Shown in pieces: positions 25,152 to 32,661 of a stretch of DNA of 64,000 nt. Numbering within the stretch: position 1 is the stretch's first letter; each line of letters starts with the position of its first letter. This DNA is from Achromobacter sp. RTa (GTDB taxonomy: Bacteria; Pseudomonadota; Gammaproteobacteria; Burkholderiales; Burkholderiaceae_B), in NCBI RefSeq assembly GCF_000757485.1, contig NZ_JPYO01000045.1, positions 444,121-508,120 on the forward strand, given 5' to 3'. The notes beneath the pieces are model-generated. The model saw only the letters and a program-made list of their open reading frames with translations, was not told where the DNA came from and did no database searches. The position numbers were made by a program, and so were the translations under genes.

Positions 25152-25861
25152 CCAGTATCGCGCCGGCCCTGCGCCTGGAAGGCGTGTCCAGCGGCTACAA
25201 GGCCTCGATGGTGCTGAACGATGTATCGCTGTCCGTGCCCAAGGGCGCCTGCGCGGCGCTGCTCGGCAAGAACGGCATGGGCAAGAGCACGCTGCTCAAG
25301 ACCGTCATGGGCTATCTGCCCAAACTGCGCGGCCGCGTCCGGCTGGGGGCGGTTGACGCCACCCGCCTGCGCCCGCACGAGGTGGCGCGCTGCGGCGTGG
25401 CCTACGCCGCCCAGGAACAACCGCTGTTTCCCGACCTGAGCATCCGCGACAACCTGCGCCTGGGCCTGGCGCGCGACAGCCTGTTCGACGAGCGCTTCGA
25501 AGACGTCGCCGAACTGTTTCCGGTGTTCAAGTCGCGCCTGCGCCAGCATGCCGGCACCCTGTCGGGCGGCGAGCAGAAAATGCTGCTGGTCGCGCGGGGC
25601 CTCATGCAGCGGCCCGCCTTGCTGCTGCTGGACGAAATCACCGAAGGGCTGCAGCCCTCGGTGATCGAGCGGCTGGCCAACGCCCTCAACTGGGAGCGCG
25701 AGCGGCGCGGCACCAGCATGTTCATCGTCGAGCAGAACGTAGCGTTCGCGCTGCGCGTGGCCGACAGGTACCTGGTGCTCAAGCAGGGAGCCATCGTCGA
25801 CGAAGGCGATGCTGGCGCGCCGGAGGCCGCAGGCCATATCATTGACCATCTGAAGGTATGA
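25148..25861 (+). CDS. ABC transporter ATPase, LivF/UrtE type
   Basis: This 237-residue ATPase has Walker A at LLGKNGMGKSTLLKTVMGYL, Q-loop AYAAQEQPLFPDLSIRDNLR, signature TLSGGEQKMLLVARGLMQRP, Walker B LLLLDEITEGLQP and switch FIVEQNVAFALRVADR. It starts in an ATGA overlap with the permease-ATPase fusion and ends in another ATGA overlap with the AmiC-like gene. It is the second nucleotide-binding subunit of the amide-type importer. Confidence 0.92.
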   Translation: MTSIAPALRLEGVSSGYKASMVLNDVSLSVPKGACAALLGKNGMGKSTLLKTVMGYLPKLRGRVRLGAVDATRLRPHEVARCGVAYAAQEQPLFPDLSIRDNLRLGLARDSLFDERFEDVAELFPVFKSRLRQHAGTLSGGEQKMLLVARGLMQRPALLLLDEITEGLQPSVIERLANALNWERERRGTSMFIVEQNVAFALRVADRYLVLKQGAIVDEGDAGAPEAAGHIIDHLKV

Positions 25862-27069
25862 GCCAGAACCCGCATGCTTCCGACCCGTCGTCCAGGATTC
25901 TTCCCGTGGCCAAGCCCGTGACCCCGCTCAGCGACTCCGGCGCCACCGGCCCTGGCTGGCGCATCGGCGTGCTGTATTCGCGCAGCGGAGTCAGCGGCAC
26001 CACCGAATCGCAGCACTTCTTCGGCACCGTGCTGGCCGTGGAGGAAATCAACGCCCTGGGTGGCGTGCTCGGCCGCCCGCTGGAACCGGTGGCCTACGAC
26101 CCCCGCAGCGATTGCGAGGAATACCGCCGCCTGGCCGCCCGGCTGCTGCTGGACGACGAGGTCAACGTGATCTTCGGCGGCTGCACCTCGCATTGCCGCA
26201 AGGCCATGCTGCCCGTGGTGGAGCGCAGCAATTCGCTGCTCTGGTACGCCTCGGTCTACGAAGGCTTCGAGTATTCGCCCAACGTCATCTACACAGGCGC
26301 CGCGCCCAACCAGGGCAGCATGCAGCTGGCCGCCTACCTGATCCAGCACTGCGGCTCGCGTATCTTCCTGGTGGGCGCGGACTACATCTACCCGCGCGAA
26401 ACCAACCGCATCATGCGCGAAACCGTCGAGGAGCACGGCGGCGAAATCCTCGACGAAACCTATCTGCCTCTGGACTGCGACGAGAGCGACATCCTGGAAG
26501 TGGTGCACGACATCGCCCGCATCCGGCCCGACGTGGTGTTCTCCACGCTGATCGGCTCGGACGCCCAGCGCTTCTATCAGCGCTACCACGAGGCCGGCCT
26601 GGCGGCGGCCAGCATCCCCATCGCCAGCCTGACCATGACCGAAGCCGAAGTGGCCGAAGTGGGGCCGGCGCTGTGCGCCGGGCACATCACCGCCGCCACC
26701 TATTTCAACACCGTGGCCACGCCAGGCAACGCGCACTTCCTGGCGCGCTGGCGCGAGCGCTTCGGCGACCGCCCCGCCAACGTCTACGCCGAAACCTCCT
26801 ACAGCCAGATGCACCTGTTCGCGCGCGCCCTGCAACGCGTGGGCGCCCTGGACACCCGCAAGCTGGTGCAGGCGGTGCACCAGGTGGAATTCGACGCGCC
26901 GGACGGGCGCCTGGCCATCCTGGCCGAGAACAACCACTGCGTGCTGACGCCGCGCATCGGCGTGTGCATGCCGGATGGAAGCTTCGACATCGTCTGGGAA
27001 AGCGGCGTGCCGGTGAAACCCGATCCCTACCTGACGGCGTTCGGGCTGGACGAGTTCTGGTTGAAATGA
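25858..27069 (+). CDS. amiC: AmiC-like amide-sensing protein (transporter substrate-binding fold, cytoplasmic)
   Basis: This is a 403-residue periplasmic-binding-protein fold without a signal peptide, so it acts in the cytoplasm. Motifs match AmiC/FmdD: WRIGVLYSRSGVSGTTESQH, FGTVLAVEEINALGGVLGRP, NVIFGGCTSHCRKAMLPVVE, SLLWYASVYEGFEYSPNVIY and RIFLVGADYIYPRETNRIMR. In Pseudomonas, AmiC binds AmiR and releases it when an amide is present. Here the next gene, overlapping by four bases (ATGA), encodes an AmiR-like antiterminator, the same arrangement as amiC-amiR. The gene also overlaps the upstream ATPase gene, so sensor, transporter and enzyme are one operon. Confidence 0.88.
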   Translation: MSQNPHASDPSSRILPVAKPVTPLSDSGATGPGWRIGVLYSRSGVSGTTESQHFFGTVLAVEEINALGGVLGRPLEPVAYDPRSDCEEYRRLAARLLLDDEVNVIFGGCTSHCRKAMLPVVERSNSLLWYASVYEGFEYSPNVIYTGAAPNQGSMQLAAYLIQHCGSRIFLVGADYIYPRETNRIMRETVEEHGGEILDETYLPLDCDESDILEVVHDIARIRPDVVFSTLIGSDAQRFYQRYHEAGLAAASIPIASLTMTEAEVAEVGPALCAGHITAATYFNTVATPGNAHFLARWRERFGDRPANVYAETSYSQMHLFARALQRVGALDTRKLVQAVHQVEFDAPDGRLAILAENNHCVLTPRIGVCMPDGSFDIVWESGVPVKPDPYLTAFGLDEFWLK

Positions 27070-27707
27070 GCATGGACCATAGCCTACGCCGCCTCTACGA
27101 GGACCTGCGCAGCGTGGCGGTCGCCGTGGTGTACCCGCCCGGCGAAGACCGCGACCTGCTGGTCGAACAGCTCAAGCGCATCGGCTGCCGCATCCACCTC
27201 CATTGGCCGTTCCCGGAATACCCGCCGTCGGGCGCCGACGTGGTGTTCTTCCAAGTCTCCCAATGCGGCCGCAACAGCGCCGCCTGGACCGCCAGCGAAG
27301 TCGAGGCCACCCTCATCGCCTTATCCGAATACGAAACCCCCACCACCCTCAAGCAGCTCCTCAAGACCAACGCCCACGGCGTGCTGACCCGGCCGTTCCG
27401 CTCCGCAGGCATTCTCAGCACGCTGGTGCTGGCGCGTTCCGCCCGGATGTTCCAGCTGCGCCAGCAGAACAAGATCGACAAGCTGGAAAGCACTATCAAA
27501 TCCCGGCGTGTCATCGAAAAGGCCATCCGGGTGCTGATGGACCACCAGCGCCTGGACGAGCGCGAAGCCTACGAGCACATGCGCGGCCGCGCCACCCGCC
27601 TGCGCGTCAGCGTGGCGGAAGTGGCCGCCATGATTGTCGACGCCAGCGAAGCCATGGAAAAACTGGGCCTGGGCGGCGCCCGCCCCGGACCCTCCAACAC
27701 CGCTTGA
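27066..27707 (+). CDS. amiR: AmiR-like ANTAR-domain antiterminator
   Basis: This 213-residue protein has an N-terminal pseudo-receiver region (RRLYEDLRSVAVAVVYPPGE, ADVVFFQVSQCGRNSAAW) lacking the usual phospho-acceptor pattern, a central coiled coil (RQQNKIDKLESTIKSRRVIE) and a C-terminal ANTAR RNA-binding domain (IEKAIRVLMDHQRLDEREAY, then RLRVSVAEVAAMIVDASEAM). AmiR proteins bind leader RNA hairpins and stop a terminator from forming; AmiC holds them inactive without inducer. The leader terminator ahead of the amidase gene (20312-20351) is the obvious target, about 6.7 kb upstream in the same operon. This would be positive autoregulation. Confidence 0.9.
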   Translation: MSMDHSLRRLYEDLRSVAVAVVYPPGEDRDLLVEQLKRIGCRIHLHWPFPEYPPSGADVVFFQVSQCGRNSAAWTASEVEATLIALSEYETPTTLKQLLKTNAHGVLTRPFRSAGILSTLVLARSARMFQLRQQNKIDKLESTIKSRRVIEKAIRVLMDHQRLDEREAYEHMRGRATRLRVSVAEVAAMIVDASEAMEKLGLGGARPGPSNTA

Positions 27708-27800
27708 ACCCGCGGCCGGTTTCCAGTCCAATGACGGTCTGTGCGGACGGACCGTGCCGGTGCATCCGCGCCCACTGATACACGGATGGAGCGAGTTGCC

Positions 27801-28208
27801 ATGACAACGGTGCGATTGCTGTCGGACGAGGAAGTCCGCCGGAACCCCCAGGCCTGGGCGGTATTTGAAGACATCCGGGCCACGCGCAAATCGGATTTCG
27901 TCAACAACTTCTGGCGCGCGCTCGCCAACGACCCGCCCCAGCTGGAGCGCGTCTGGGCGCAGCTCAAACAGGTCATGATGGCCGAGGGCGAACTCTCGCC
28001 CCTAATGCGCGAAATGATCTACATCGCCGTCTCCACCGCCAACGGCTGCACTTACTGCATCCACTCCCACACCGCCGCCGCCCGCGCCAAGGGCATGACC
28101 GACGGCCAGCACGCCGAACTGCTGGCCGTGATCGGCATGGCCGCGCAGACCAACGCCATGGTCACGGCCATGCAGGTTCCCGTCGACGAGGCATTCATCG
28201 TGAAATAG
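27801..28208 (+). CDS. AhpD-like / carboxymuconolactone decarboxylase family protein
   Basis: This 135-residue helical protein has the CMD-family core LSPLMREMIYIAVSTANGCT followed by YCIHSHTAAARAKGMTDGQH. The CTYCIHSH motif supplies the CxxC pair and nearby His of AhpD-type peroxidase-linked enzymes. It may act as a thiol-based antioxidant or as an uncharacterised CMD protein. The ATG at 27801 is chosen for the GGAG nine bases before it; an earlier ATG at 27786 is possible. It is followed after nine bases by the LON-domain gene. Confidence 0.85.
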   Translation: MTTVRLLSDEEVRRNPQAWAVFEDIRATRKSDFVNNFWRALANDPPQLERVWAQLKQVMMAEGELSPLMREMIYIAVSTANGCTYCIHSHTAAARAKGMTDGQHAELLAVIGMAAQTNAMVTAMQVPVDEAFIVK

Positions 28209-28217
28209 GAGGCCGCC

Positions 28218-28829
28218 ATGTCTCTGATCCCGCTGTTTCCCCTCTCCAACGCCCTGTTTCCCGCCGGAGTGCTGCACCTGCGCATCTTCGAAGTGCGCTA
28301 CCTGGACATGATCCGCCGATGCATCGCCGACGGCAGCGAATTCGGCGTGGTAGGCCTGCTGTCCGGCAACGAGGTCCGCACCCCGGAAGGCGTCGAGACC
28401 CTGGCCCCCGTAGGCACCATGGCGCGCATCGACGCCTGGGACGCGCCCATGCCGGCCCTGCTGGAGCTGCGCTGCGTCGGCACCACCCGTTTCCGGCTGC
28501 TGTCCAGCGAGGTGGCAAAATACGGCCTTTGGATGGGCCAGGCCGAACCCATCCCCGACGATCCGCCCATGCCCGTGCCGGAAGCCATGCAGCCCAGCGC
28601 CGATGCCCTGGGCCGCCTGGTCGCCCAATGGCAGCGCGACGGCGTGCCCGCCGAAAAAATGCCCCTGGGCCCGCCGTTCAGGCTGGACGACAGCGGCTGG
28701 GTCGCCGACCGCTGGTGCGAACTGCTGCCGCTGCCGCCCGACGACAAAGCCACCTTGCTCGCCATGACCGATCCGGTAGCGCGGCTGGCGGCAGTCCAGG
28801 ACGTGCTGCGGGGGCAGGGGCTGGCCTAG
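28218..28829 (+). CDS. LON peptidase substrate-binding domain protein
   Basis: This 203-residue protein consists of the N-terminal (LON) domain only: LIPLFPLSNALFPAGVLHLR, IFEVRYLDMIRRCIADGSEF, and GTMARIDAWDAPMPALLELR. There is no AAA or protease domain. Stand-alone LON-domain proteins are widespread in Proteobacteria and have no firmly assigned role; they are assumed to bind unfolded substrates or partner proteins. GGAGG lies just before the ATG. It is probably co-transcribed with the AhpD-like gene. Confidence 0.9.
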   Translation: MSLIPLFPLSNALFPAGVLHLRIFEVRYLDMIRRCIADGSEFGVVGLLSGNEVRTPEGVETLAPVGTMARIDAWDAPMPALLELRCVGTTRFRLLSSEVAKYGLWMGQAEPIPDDPPMPVPEAMQPSADALGRLVAQWQRDGVPAEKMPLGPPFRLDDSGWVADRWCELLPLPPDDKATLLAMTDPVARLAAVQDVLRGQGLA

Positions 28830-28889
28830 CGCTTGTGCAAAAGGCCCCGTAGCGGGTACAAGACCCGGGCGTAACCGTATTTGGACACC

Positions 28890-29729
28890 ATGGATATCAG
28901 GATAGACGAGGGCCTGCGCGCCTACATAGACCCCTTGACCGACGACGAGCGCGAAGCGCTGGAGCGCAGCCTGCTCGCCGAAGGCTGCCGCGACGCCCTG
29001 GTGCTATGGGGCGACCTGCTGGTCGACGGCCACAACCGCTATGCCCTGTGCCAGAAACACGGCATCCCCTTCGAAACCCGCCAGAACACCACGTTCAAAT
29101 CCATGGAGGACGTGCACCTCTGGATGATCGAAAACCACCTGGGACGGCGCAGCGTATCCGACTTCCAGCGCGGCGTCCTCGCATTGCGTAAAAAAGAAAT
29201 CCTGCAAGCGCGCACCGCCTCCGCGCCCGCGCCCGACGATCCCCCATGGGACGAAGACTCCGGCGAACCGCCGCCGCTACCGGCCACGCCCGTGTCCCAG
29301 GCGCTGAGCCGCCAGGCCCTGGCCCGGGCGGCGCGCATCAGCAGCAATACGTTGGGGCAGATCGAGAAGATACAAAAGGCCGCGGCGCCGGAACTGGTGC
29401 GGGCGGTCAAGGATGGCGCCATTTCCATCAATGCGGCGGCGGCGGTGGCGACGTTGCCGCCTGAACGCCAGGCTGCGGCCGTGGCTGGCGGCAGGAAGGA
29501 ACTACAGCAGGCTGCGCGGGAAGTCCGCCAGGCCAAGGCGCCGCCGCCGCGCGAAGCCGTGCCGGATATTCCTATTGAGAACATTGCTGATTTGCCGGCG
29601 GAGGTGGCGCGGTTGCGCGACCTGCTGACCCGGCTGACGGATGAGCGGGATCAGTTGAAGAAGAAGGTGATGCACTTGACGGTGGCGCTGGCGGAGGCGC
29701 GGAGCGCGGCGGGGGGAGGGGATGATTGA
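28890..29729 (+). CDS. ParB/Srx-like N-terminal domain protein with C-terminal coiled coil
   Basis: This protein has 279 residues from the ATG at 28890; a TTG at 28881 would add three. The N-terminal third resembles the ParB nuclease-like domain: IDPLTDDEREALERSLLAEG, LVLWGDLLVDGHNRYALCQK (the GHNR motif) and MEDVHLWMIENHLGRRSVSD. A middle helical segment (LARAARISSNTLGQIEKIQK) resembles the ParB helix-turn-helix. A C-terminal coiled coil (PAEVARLRDLLTRLTDERDQ, then LKKKVMHLTVALAEARSA) follows. No ParA is adjacent, so this is not a chromosome-partition pair; similar orphans occur in plasmids, phages and islands. The role is unknown. Confidence 0.8.
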   Translation: MDIRIDEGLRAYIDPLTDDEREALERSLLAEGCRDALVLWGDLLVDGHNRYALCQKHGIPFETRQNTTFKSMEDVHLWMIENHLGRRSVSDFQRGVLALRKKEILQARTASAPAPDDPPWDEDSGEPPPLPATPVSQALSRQALARAARISSNTLGQIEKIQKAAAPELVRAVKDGAISINAAAAVATLPPERQAAAVAGGRKELQQAAREVRQAKAPPPREAVPDIPIENIADLPAEVARLRDLLTRLTDERDQLKKKVMHLTVALAEARSAAGGGDD

Positions 29730-29742
29730 GCGCCTCGGAGAA

Positions 29743-30000
29743 CTATTTTTCTGCGGGAACGCGCATACTGAGGCTGTCAACCCGACGCTGGTGGCGTCCG
29801 CCTTCAAAAGCAGTGTTCAAGAATGCGCGGACGCAATCCAAGGCGACCTCAAATCCCACGATTCTGCTGCCTAACGCCAAGACGTTCGCGTCGTTGTGCT
29901 GGCGACTCAGCCGCGCCATAGTGCCGTTCGCGCATAGCGCGGCCCTAACCTGACATTTGGGGCAGTCTTTCCTGACCGTTTCCTCATCTTGCCCGCCGCA
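29743..30000 (-). pseudogene. rpiB remnant (C-terminal part of ribose-5-phosphate isomerase B-like protein)
   Basis: The minus strand encodes [40 protein letters not shown] and HQRRVDSLS in one frame, which aligns closely with the C-terminus of E. coli RpiB (LSRQHNDTNVLAFGSRVVG...EGGRHQQRVEAI). Upstream only a degraded VRAALC and CGG can be aligned, and the catalytic CGTGxG loop and the whole N-terminal half are missing; the frame runs into the neighbouring racemase promoter. This explains most of the 392-bp gap between the ParB-like gene and the racemase gene, and suggests that a sugar-metabolism gene was lost here. Confidence 0.75.
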
Positions 30001-30121
30001 CAAACGCCATGCGGTCTGCATGGAGGGAGAACTGTCGATACCAGTATTGCCAATGGCCTTGTTGCGATAAGGAGCCGATAGAACAATCTGTTTCGAACCT
30101 GGCTTTGAAAGGATTGGTCGC

Positions 30122-30775
30122 ATGAAAATCGCGTTTTTGCACACGATGGAAGGTAACGAAGCGGTCTTTGGACTCGCGGCGCTGAAAGCAGGTTGGTCAT
30201 CAGATGAGATTCGTCATGCGACTCGCGAGGATCTCCGGCAGGCCATGGGGCAGCAGTCGGCGCCAGGCAGCGCGCACGGGCTGGTCCACGAAGCGTTGCG
30301 GGGCTTGATGATCGACGCTGACGCGGTAGTCGTGACGTGCGCGACGCTTGGCCCCGCAGTCGACACCATGGGAGCCGTCTCCGTTCCCATCATCCGGGCG
30401 GACAAGGCTTTGGCTAAAGCGGCGTCGAGCGGCGGAGGAAGGCTTGCCGTTCTCTGTGCGGTCGAAGCAAGCATTGCACCGAACCGGGCGCTCTTCGAGC
30501 ACTATGCGGCCGCCACCGGCGCTAGTGTGACGGTTCAATTGATCCCTGGCGCCTGGGCGCTCTACCAGGAAGGAAAACAAGCGGCATGCATGGCGGCATG
30601 CGCGCAGGCCGCGGATGAGGCATATGCCCAAGGCTTTGATGCCGTGGCCTACGCCCATCCATGGATGGCGGGATCTGCGGAGTTGGTGGAAAACAAGCGC
30701 CGACCGATCCACGGGGTACAGGCAGCGCTGGACGCGGTTCGCGCCACGAATGCCACCTCTTTCGTGACCCGCTAG
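30122..30775 (+). CDS. Asp/Glu/hydantoin racemase superfamily protein
   Basis: This 217-residue protein has the fold signature of the aspartate/glutamate racemase group: a start [20 protein letters not shown], the first cysteine in [31 protein letters not shown], and a C-terminal [16 protein letters not shown]. The second catalytic cysteine expected in the last motif is replaced by YAHPWMAG, so a two-base racemisation is doubtful; a decarboxylase-like or isomerase role is possible. AAAGGA precedes the ATG. It lies convergent with an AraC gene four bases after its stop, in a lower-GC patch. Confidence 0.75.
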   Translation: MKIAFLHTMEGNEAVFGLAALKAGWSSDEIRHATREDLRQAMGQQSAPGSAHGLVHEALRGLMIDADAVVVTCATLGPAVDTMGAVSVPIIRADKALAKAASSGGGRLAVLCAVEASIAPNRALFEHYAAATGASVTVQLIPGAWALYQEGKQAACMAACAQAADEAYAQGFDAVAYAHPWMAGSAELVENKRRPIHGVQAALDAVRATNATSFVTR

Positions 30776-30779
30776 CGAC

Positions 30780-31742
30780 TCAGGGCATAGTCGACTGTGC
30801 CAGCGTGCGCATTTCACGGATGTTGCGAGCCGGCGGCTGTCCGAACATTCGCGCATATTCACGGGTGAACTGCGTCACGCTTTCATAGCCGACGCCATGT
30901 GCAGCGACGCCGATTGCGGAGCCTTCGGCAAGCATGCGCCGCCGTGCTTCGAGCAATCGAAGCTGCTTCTGGAATTGCAGCGGAGTCAGCGTAGTGATGT
31001 TGCGAAAATGCGTGTGAAATACTGACAGGCTCATTCCCGCTGCCTCGGCTAGCGTTTCGATGCGTAAGGGCTGGGCATATCGGGCCCTGATCATCTCTAC
31101 GGCCCGCGCAATCCGCCGGCTATGGCTGTCGGACACGCCCAGTACGCGAATGGCGCCGCCATGCCGCCCGGACAGCAACCAGTAATGCAGCTCGCGCACC
31201 AACTGGCGACCCAACACGGCCAGCGATTGCGGCCTGTCGAGCAGCTTGAGCAGGCGTAATGCCGCTTCCGCGACTTCCTCTTCCGTCCGGCCCACTCGCA
31301 CAGGGGTGTCCGGCAGTATCGGCGACTCTCCCATTTCGCCGACCAATTCGGTGATCACCGCGGCATCCAGTTCCATGACCAGCGAGTAGTAGGGTGCCAC
31401 CGCGCTGGCTGCGATGACCTGGCTTATCGTCGGCACGTCCATCGTGATCAGCAAGGATTCCCCCGCGCCAAAAGTAAAACTCCGGCTGCCCATGCTTACG
31501 CGTTTACTGCCTTGCAACACCAGGGCCACCAGTGGTTTGGTGATGGCGTACTGCAATGAAGAGGGCGAGGTTTCGCGCAGGATGAACATTCCGCTGATGG
31601 GGGTGGATGCGACGCCTTCGCTGTTGAGATGCGCGTCGGCATATTGCCGCGCCACCCGCAGCAGGGCCTCGGTCGGTTCGCCGTGCCCGGGAATGCCGGC
31701 CTTCGCGTGGGGATCGTCATAGGATCGGGCAATGTTTTTCAT
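30780..31742 (-). CDS. AraC family regulator with AraC_N (CupI-type) sensor domain
   Basis: This 320-residue regulator has the N-terminal AraC_N domain (TPISGMFILRETSPSSLQYA, ITKPLVALVLQGSKRVSMGS, FTFGAGESLLITMDVP) typical of regulators divergent from oxidoreductases. The C-terminal double HTH reads IETLAEAAGMSLSVFHTHFR and GVGYESVTQFTREYARMFGQ. It is divergent from the SDR gene at 31906, with two 10-bp direct repeats between them. It is probably the activator of that SDR. Confidence 0.9.
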   Translation of the reverse strand: MKNIARSYDDPHAKAGIPGHGEPTEALLRVARQYADAHLNSEGVASTPISGMFILRETSPSSLQYAITKPLVALVLQGSKRVSMGSRSFTFGAGESLLITMDVPTISQVIAASAVAPYYSLVMELDAAVITELVGEMGESPILPDTPVRVGRTEEEVAEAALRLLKLLDRPQSLAVLGRQLVRELHYWLLSGRHGGAIRVLGVSDSHSRRIARAVEMIRARYAQPLRIETLAEAAGMSLSVFHTHFRNITTLTPLQFQKQLRLLEARRRMLAEGSAIGVAAHGVGYESVTQFTREYARMFGQPPARNIREMRTLAQSTMP

Positions 31743-31819
31743 CTATTCGCGCAGCTAAATAACGGAATCACCGTGGATAAACATAGCACCATTCGAGCTT
31801 GAATCGGTTTGAGCGAAAG

Positions 31820-31850
31820 AATCGGGCAAGGATTCAAAATAATCGGGCAA
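31820..31850. promoter_or_regulatory. Direct repeats, probable AraC half-sites
   Basis: AATCGGGCAA occurs at 31820-31829 and again at 31841-31850, exactly 21 bp apart, which puts both on the same helix face as AraC-type half-sites require. A shorter AATCGG lies at 31802-31807. Confidence 0.55.
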
Positions 31851-31905
31851 CCTGCAAGCGCCCGTGCTTCCTAAGATCAAAGCTCACTCACCCAGGAGCT
31901 TTTTC

Positions 31906-32661
31906 ATGACAACCATTTCTCTAGTGACCGGCGCCAGCCGGGGGCTTGGCCGCAACACCGCGTTGAGCATTGCCCGCCGTGGCGGCGACGTGATCGTCAC
32001 TTATCGCGATGGCAAGAACGCCGCGGATGCCGTCGTGGCCGACATCCAGGCGCTCGGCCGCAAGGCTGTCGCGCTGCAACTGGATACCAGCAAAACGTCG
32101 TCTTTCCCTGGCTTCGTCACAGCGGTGCGCGCGGCGCTCGAAGACACCTGGGGCCGCGATGCGCTTGACCATCTCATCAACAACGCCGGACACGGCGAGA
32201 TGGTGGAATTCTCCGCCACCACGCCAGCGCAGTTCGACGCGCTGTTCGACGTCCACGTCAAAGGCGTGTTCTTCCTGACGCAGTCCCTGCTGCCGGTGTT
32301 GGCCGATGGCGGACGCATCGTCAATTTCTCGTCGGGCTTGACCCGTGTGTCCTTTCCTGGGTTCTCGGCCTACGCTGCCGCGAAAGGCGCGGTGGAGACG
32401 CTCACCGTGTATCTGGCCAAGGAACTGGGCAGCCGCGGCATCACCGCGAATGTCGTTGCCCCGGGCGCGATCGAGACCGATTTCCTGGGAGGCGCGGTGC
32501 GTGACATCCCGGGCTACAACGACGCCTTTGCCAACATGACCGCGCTTGGTCGAGTGGGCGTGCCCGATGACATCGGCCCGATGATCGCCAGCCTGCTAGG
32601 CCCGGACAACCGTTGGGTCAACGGCCAACGCATCGAAGTCTCCGGCGGTCAATCGATTTAG
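31906..32661 (+). CDS. Short-chain dehydrogenase/reductase (SDR)
   Basis: This 251-residue classical SDR has the cofactor motif LVTGASRGLGRNTALSIARR, the NNAG motif in DHLINNAGHGEMVEF, the catalytic Ser in NFSSGLTRVS and the YxxxK pair in FSAYAAAKGAVETL. ANVVAPGAIETDFLGG is the usual substrate-loop region. It is NAD(P)H-dependent; the substrate is unknown. AGGAGC precedes the ATG at 31906. It is divergent from the AraC regulator and overlaps the convergent RlmN-like gene by four bases. Confidence 0.92.
   Translation: MTTISLVTGASRGLGRNTALSIARRGGDVIVTYRDGKNAADAVVADIQALGRKAVALQLDTSKTSSFPGFVTAVRAALEDTWGRDALDHLINNAGHGEMVEFSATTPAQFDALFDVHVKGVFFLTQSLLPVLADGGRIVNFSSGLTRVSFPGFSAYAAAKGAVETLTVYLAKELGSRGITANVVAPGAIETDFLGGAVRDIPGYNDAFANMTALGRVGVPDDIGPMIASLLGPDNRWVNGQRIEVSGGQSI

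Noticed and set aside
28890-29729. ParB-like gene as a plasmid or chromosome partition locus
   Set aside because: There is no ParA, no repeated parS-like sites and no replication gene nearby.
29907-30200. A 97-codon minus-strand frame overlapping the rpiB remnant
   Set aside because: It shows no similarity to RpiB or another family and overlaps the start of the racemase gene; only the other frame carries the RpiB match.
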